Part shown: positions 13,185-14,545 of the stretch, one piece after another | Layout of the letters: the number at the start of each line of letters is the position of its first letter | Numbering within the stretch: the stretch's first letter is position 1 | Assembly: GCA_045538465.1 (NCBI GenBank) | Contig: JAZSRK010000124.1 | Span: forward strand, 1-14,545 | Direction: 5' to 3' | Source of the DNA: Limiplasma sp045538465 | Lineage (GTDB): Bacteria; Bacillota; Clostridia; Christensenellales; Aristaeellaceae | Length of the DNA: 14,545 nt | The notes under the pieces: generated by a model | Databases searched by the model: none | What the model saw: the letters and a program-made list of their open reading frames with translations, nothing else | What the model was told of the DNA's origin: nothing | Translations under genes and position numbers: made by a program

Positions 13185-14545
13185 ATGAGCAATCGGATGA
13201 CCAAACTGGTAGCTCTGCTGATGGCACTCATCATGGTGCTGGGCATGGTGCCCGCCGTGGCTGAGGAAGCCGCTGCCGGGACCGCCACCGCATACATCAT
13301 GTATGCCAACGCTGACTGGTCTGCCCAGTACTGGCACGACGGCAACGAGTACGCCGGCGTGACCGCTACCACCGTGGATGTGACCGCCGAAGGCGACTAC
13401 ACCGTCGGCCTCACCTTCGAAAACCCCTCCAACGGCCTGGCCTTCATGGCACTGGGCCTGAAGAACGGTGAAAACCTGTTCCCCAAGCACTACCTGAAGA
13501 TCAATGCCATCCGTGTGAACGGCGAGGCCATTGAGTACGGCAAGGGCTACACCAGCTCCGATGACCAGATCGAGACCCGTATGAACATTTACAACGAATG
13601 GGTCACCGAGCTGCCTGCCGACGCCCACTCCTTCGACGGCAACACCGCCGATGCATCCCCCATCATCGTGGATAAGGCCCTGTTCGAGGGTGTTACCTCC
13701 GTTGAGGTGGACTTCACCCTGACCAAGAACGCCATTGATACCGCTTACATCATGTTCGCCGACAGCGGATGGGCCGCCCAGTACTGGCTGGATGGCAACG
13801 AGTATGCCGGTGTGACCGCCACCAACGCCACCATTACCGGTGCCGGTGACTACACCGTTGGCCTGAACTTTGAGACCCCTGCCACCGGCGTTGCCTTCGC
13901 TGCTCTGGGCATCAAGAAGGGCGAGATCACCTTCCCCGGCATGATGCTGAAGATCAACGAAATGCGTATCAACGGCAATGCTGTTGAGCTCGCCAAGGGC
14001 TACACCAGCTCCGACGACCAGATCGAGACCCGTATGAACATCTACAACGAGTGGGTAGCTGAAGTGCCCACCGATGCTTCCGTACGTTCCTTCGACGGCT
14101 CTGTGGAAGGCGCTGCCCCCATCATCGTGGACAAGGCTGCTTTCGAGAGCGTTGAGAGCATCGAGATCGACTTCACCCTCGTGCCCGTGACCGATACCGC
14201 CTACATCATGTTCGCCGACAGCGCATGGACTGTGCAGTACTGGCTGGACGGCAACGAGTATGCCGGTGTGACCGCCAACAACGCCACCGTGGAAGGCCCC
14301 GGCACCTACACCACCTCCCTCACCTTTGAGACCCCCGCTGCCGATGTCGCTTTCGCCGCTCTGGGCATCAAGACCGGTGAGAAGACCTCCCCCGGCTACC
14401 TGAACAACATCAAGGAAGTGAAGATCAACGGCGAAGTTGTGGAAGCCGCCAAGGGCTACACCAGCTCCGATGATCAGATCGAGACCCGTATGAACATCTA
14501 CAACGAGTGGGTAGCCGAAGTGCCCACCGACCTGTCCGTGCGCAG
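13185..14545 (+). CDS. Secreted tandem-repeat protein, partial (C-terminus beyond window)
   Basis: Some 453 residues are visible with no stop. A signal peptide spans about 1-26 (MSNRMTKLVALLMALIMVLG, then MVPAVAEE), with no lipobox. From residue 35 the protein consists of tandem repeats of about 151-152 residues: two complete and a third cut by the window end. Each starts TAYIM(Y/F)A, continues with W..QYW.DGNEYAGVTA and a TYT/DYT strand, and contains an invariant KGYTSSDDQIETRMNIYNEW block. Conserved Trp/Tyr residues and short strands suggest a beta-sandwich, possibly a carbohydrate-binding module; no named family was recognised. The start has GGGAGG and a strong promoter, and codon use is strongly biased to GCC, ACC, CTG and ATC, suggesting high expression. 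The missing C-terminus could hold an enzyme, a wall anchor or more repeats. Other possibilities are an adhesin or a surface-layer-like protein. Confidence 0.85.
   Translation, partial: MSNRMTKLVALLMALIMVLGMVPAVAEEAAAGTATAYIMYANADWSAQYWHDGNEYAGVTATTVDVTAEGDYTVGLTFENPSNGLAFMALGLKNGENLFPKHYLKINAIRVNGEAIEYGKGYTSSDDQIETRMNIYNEWVTELPADAHSFDGNTADASPIIVDKALFEGVTSVEVDFTLTKNAIDTAYIMFADSGWAAQYWLDGNEYAGVTATNATITGAGDYTVGLNFETPATGVAFAALGIKKGEITFPGMMLKINEMRINGNAVELAKGYTSSDDQIETRMNIYNEWVAEVPTDASVRSFDGSVEGAAPIIVDKAAFESVESIEIDFTLVPVTDTAYIMFADSAWTVQYWLDGNEYAGVTANNATVEGPGTYTTSLTFETPAADVAFAALGIKTGEKTSPGYLNNIKEVKINGEVVEAAKGYTSSDDQIETRMNIYNEWVAEVPTDLSVR
13287..14545 (+). repeat. Tandem ~455-bp in-gene repeats (3 units, last incomplete)
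   Basis: Units begin at 13287, 13740 and 14196 (periods of 453 and 456 bases, in frame). The most conserved block, 62 bases at 13542-13603, 13995-14056 and 14451-14512, differs by only 2 or 3 bases between any two copies, all synonymous. Confidence 0.9.

Noticed and set aside
13044..13628. 194-codon minus-strand frame opposite the repeat-protein start
   Set aside because: It is opposite a gene with a promoter, ribosome binding site and signal peptide; a shadow frame.
13287..14545. Spaced repeats considered as a CRISPR-like array
   Set aside because: The period is about 455 bases, in frame and coding throughout. They are protein-domain repeats, not short repeats with unique spacers.

Overview
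The window looks like chromosomal DNA of a Gram-positive, moderately GC-rich Clostridia-type (Bacillota) bacterium, probably a gut carbohydrate degrader. This rests on strong AAAGGAGG-type ribosome binding sites, textbook sigma-A promoters, secreted enzymes with Gram-positive-style signal peptides, and Firmicutes-type MalF/MalG permeases. The genus cannot be named from the sequence. No tRNA, rRNA, CRISPR array, transposase or integrase was seen.

Layout. (1) 1-1194, minus strand: 5' part of an amidase-signature-family amidohydrolase, cut by the window edge and visibly more AT-rich than the rest. (2) 1195-1483: intergenic, with two strong stem-loops, one of them the likely terminator of the next operon. 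(3) 1484-6721, minus strand: a sugar ABC importer operon in the order solute-binding protein, MalF-type permease, MalG-type permease, MalK/MsmX-type ATPase, driven by a near-consensus promoter at 6843-6871. (4) 7153-10192, minus strand: two small unrecognised membrane proteins followed by a secreted GH53 endo-beta-1,4-galactanase with a C-terminal CBM61-like module. (5) 10193-10312: a compact divergent promoter region in which the -35 hexamers of the two directions overlap. (6) 10313-12884, plus strand: a secreted GH13 alpha-amylase-type enzyme and an HSL-type alpha/beta hydrolase, ending in a clear intrinsic terminator. (7) 13185 to the window end, plus strand: a secreted protein built of about 152-residue tandem repeats, incomplete at its 3' end and driven by its own near-consensus promoter.

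The genes fit together as a Gram-positive polysaccharide-utilisation locus. Extracellular GH53 would cut beta-1,4-galactan (pectin side chains), and extracellular GH13 would cut alpha-glucans. The ABC importer would take up the oligosaccharides, the cytoplasmic esterase may remove acyl groups, and the repeat protein may bind glycan or cell surface. Whether the importer carries galacto- or malto-oligosaccharides cannot be settled here: GH53 proximity suggests the gan system, while GH13 and the MalE-like fold suggest maltodextrin. No transcription factor, intracellular beta-galactosidase or alpha-glucosidase is in the window.

Points of most interest: the unrecognised membrane-protein pair co-transcribed with GH53; a solute-binding protein with no lipobox and an extra C-terminal beta-type module; the tandem-repeat secreted protein with nearly identical DNA in part of each repeat; and the overlapping divergent promoters.
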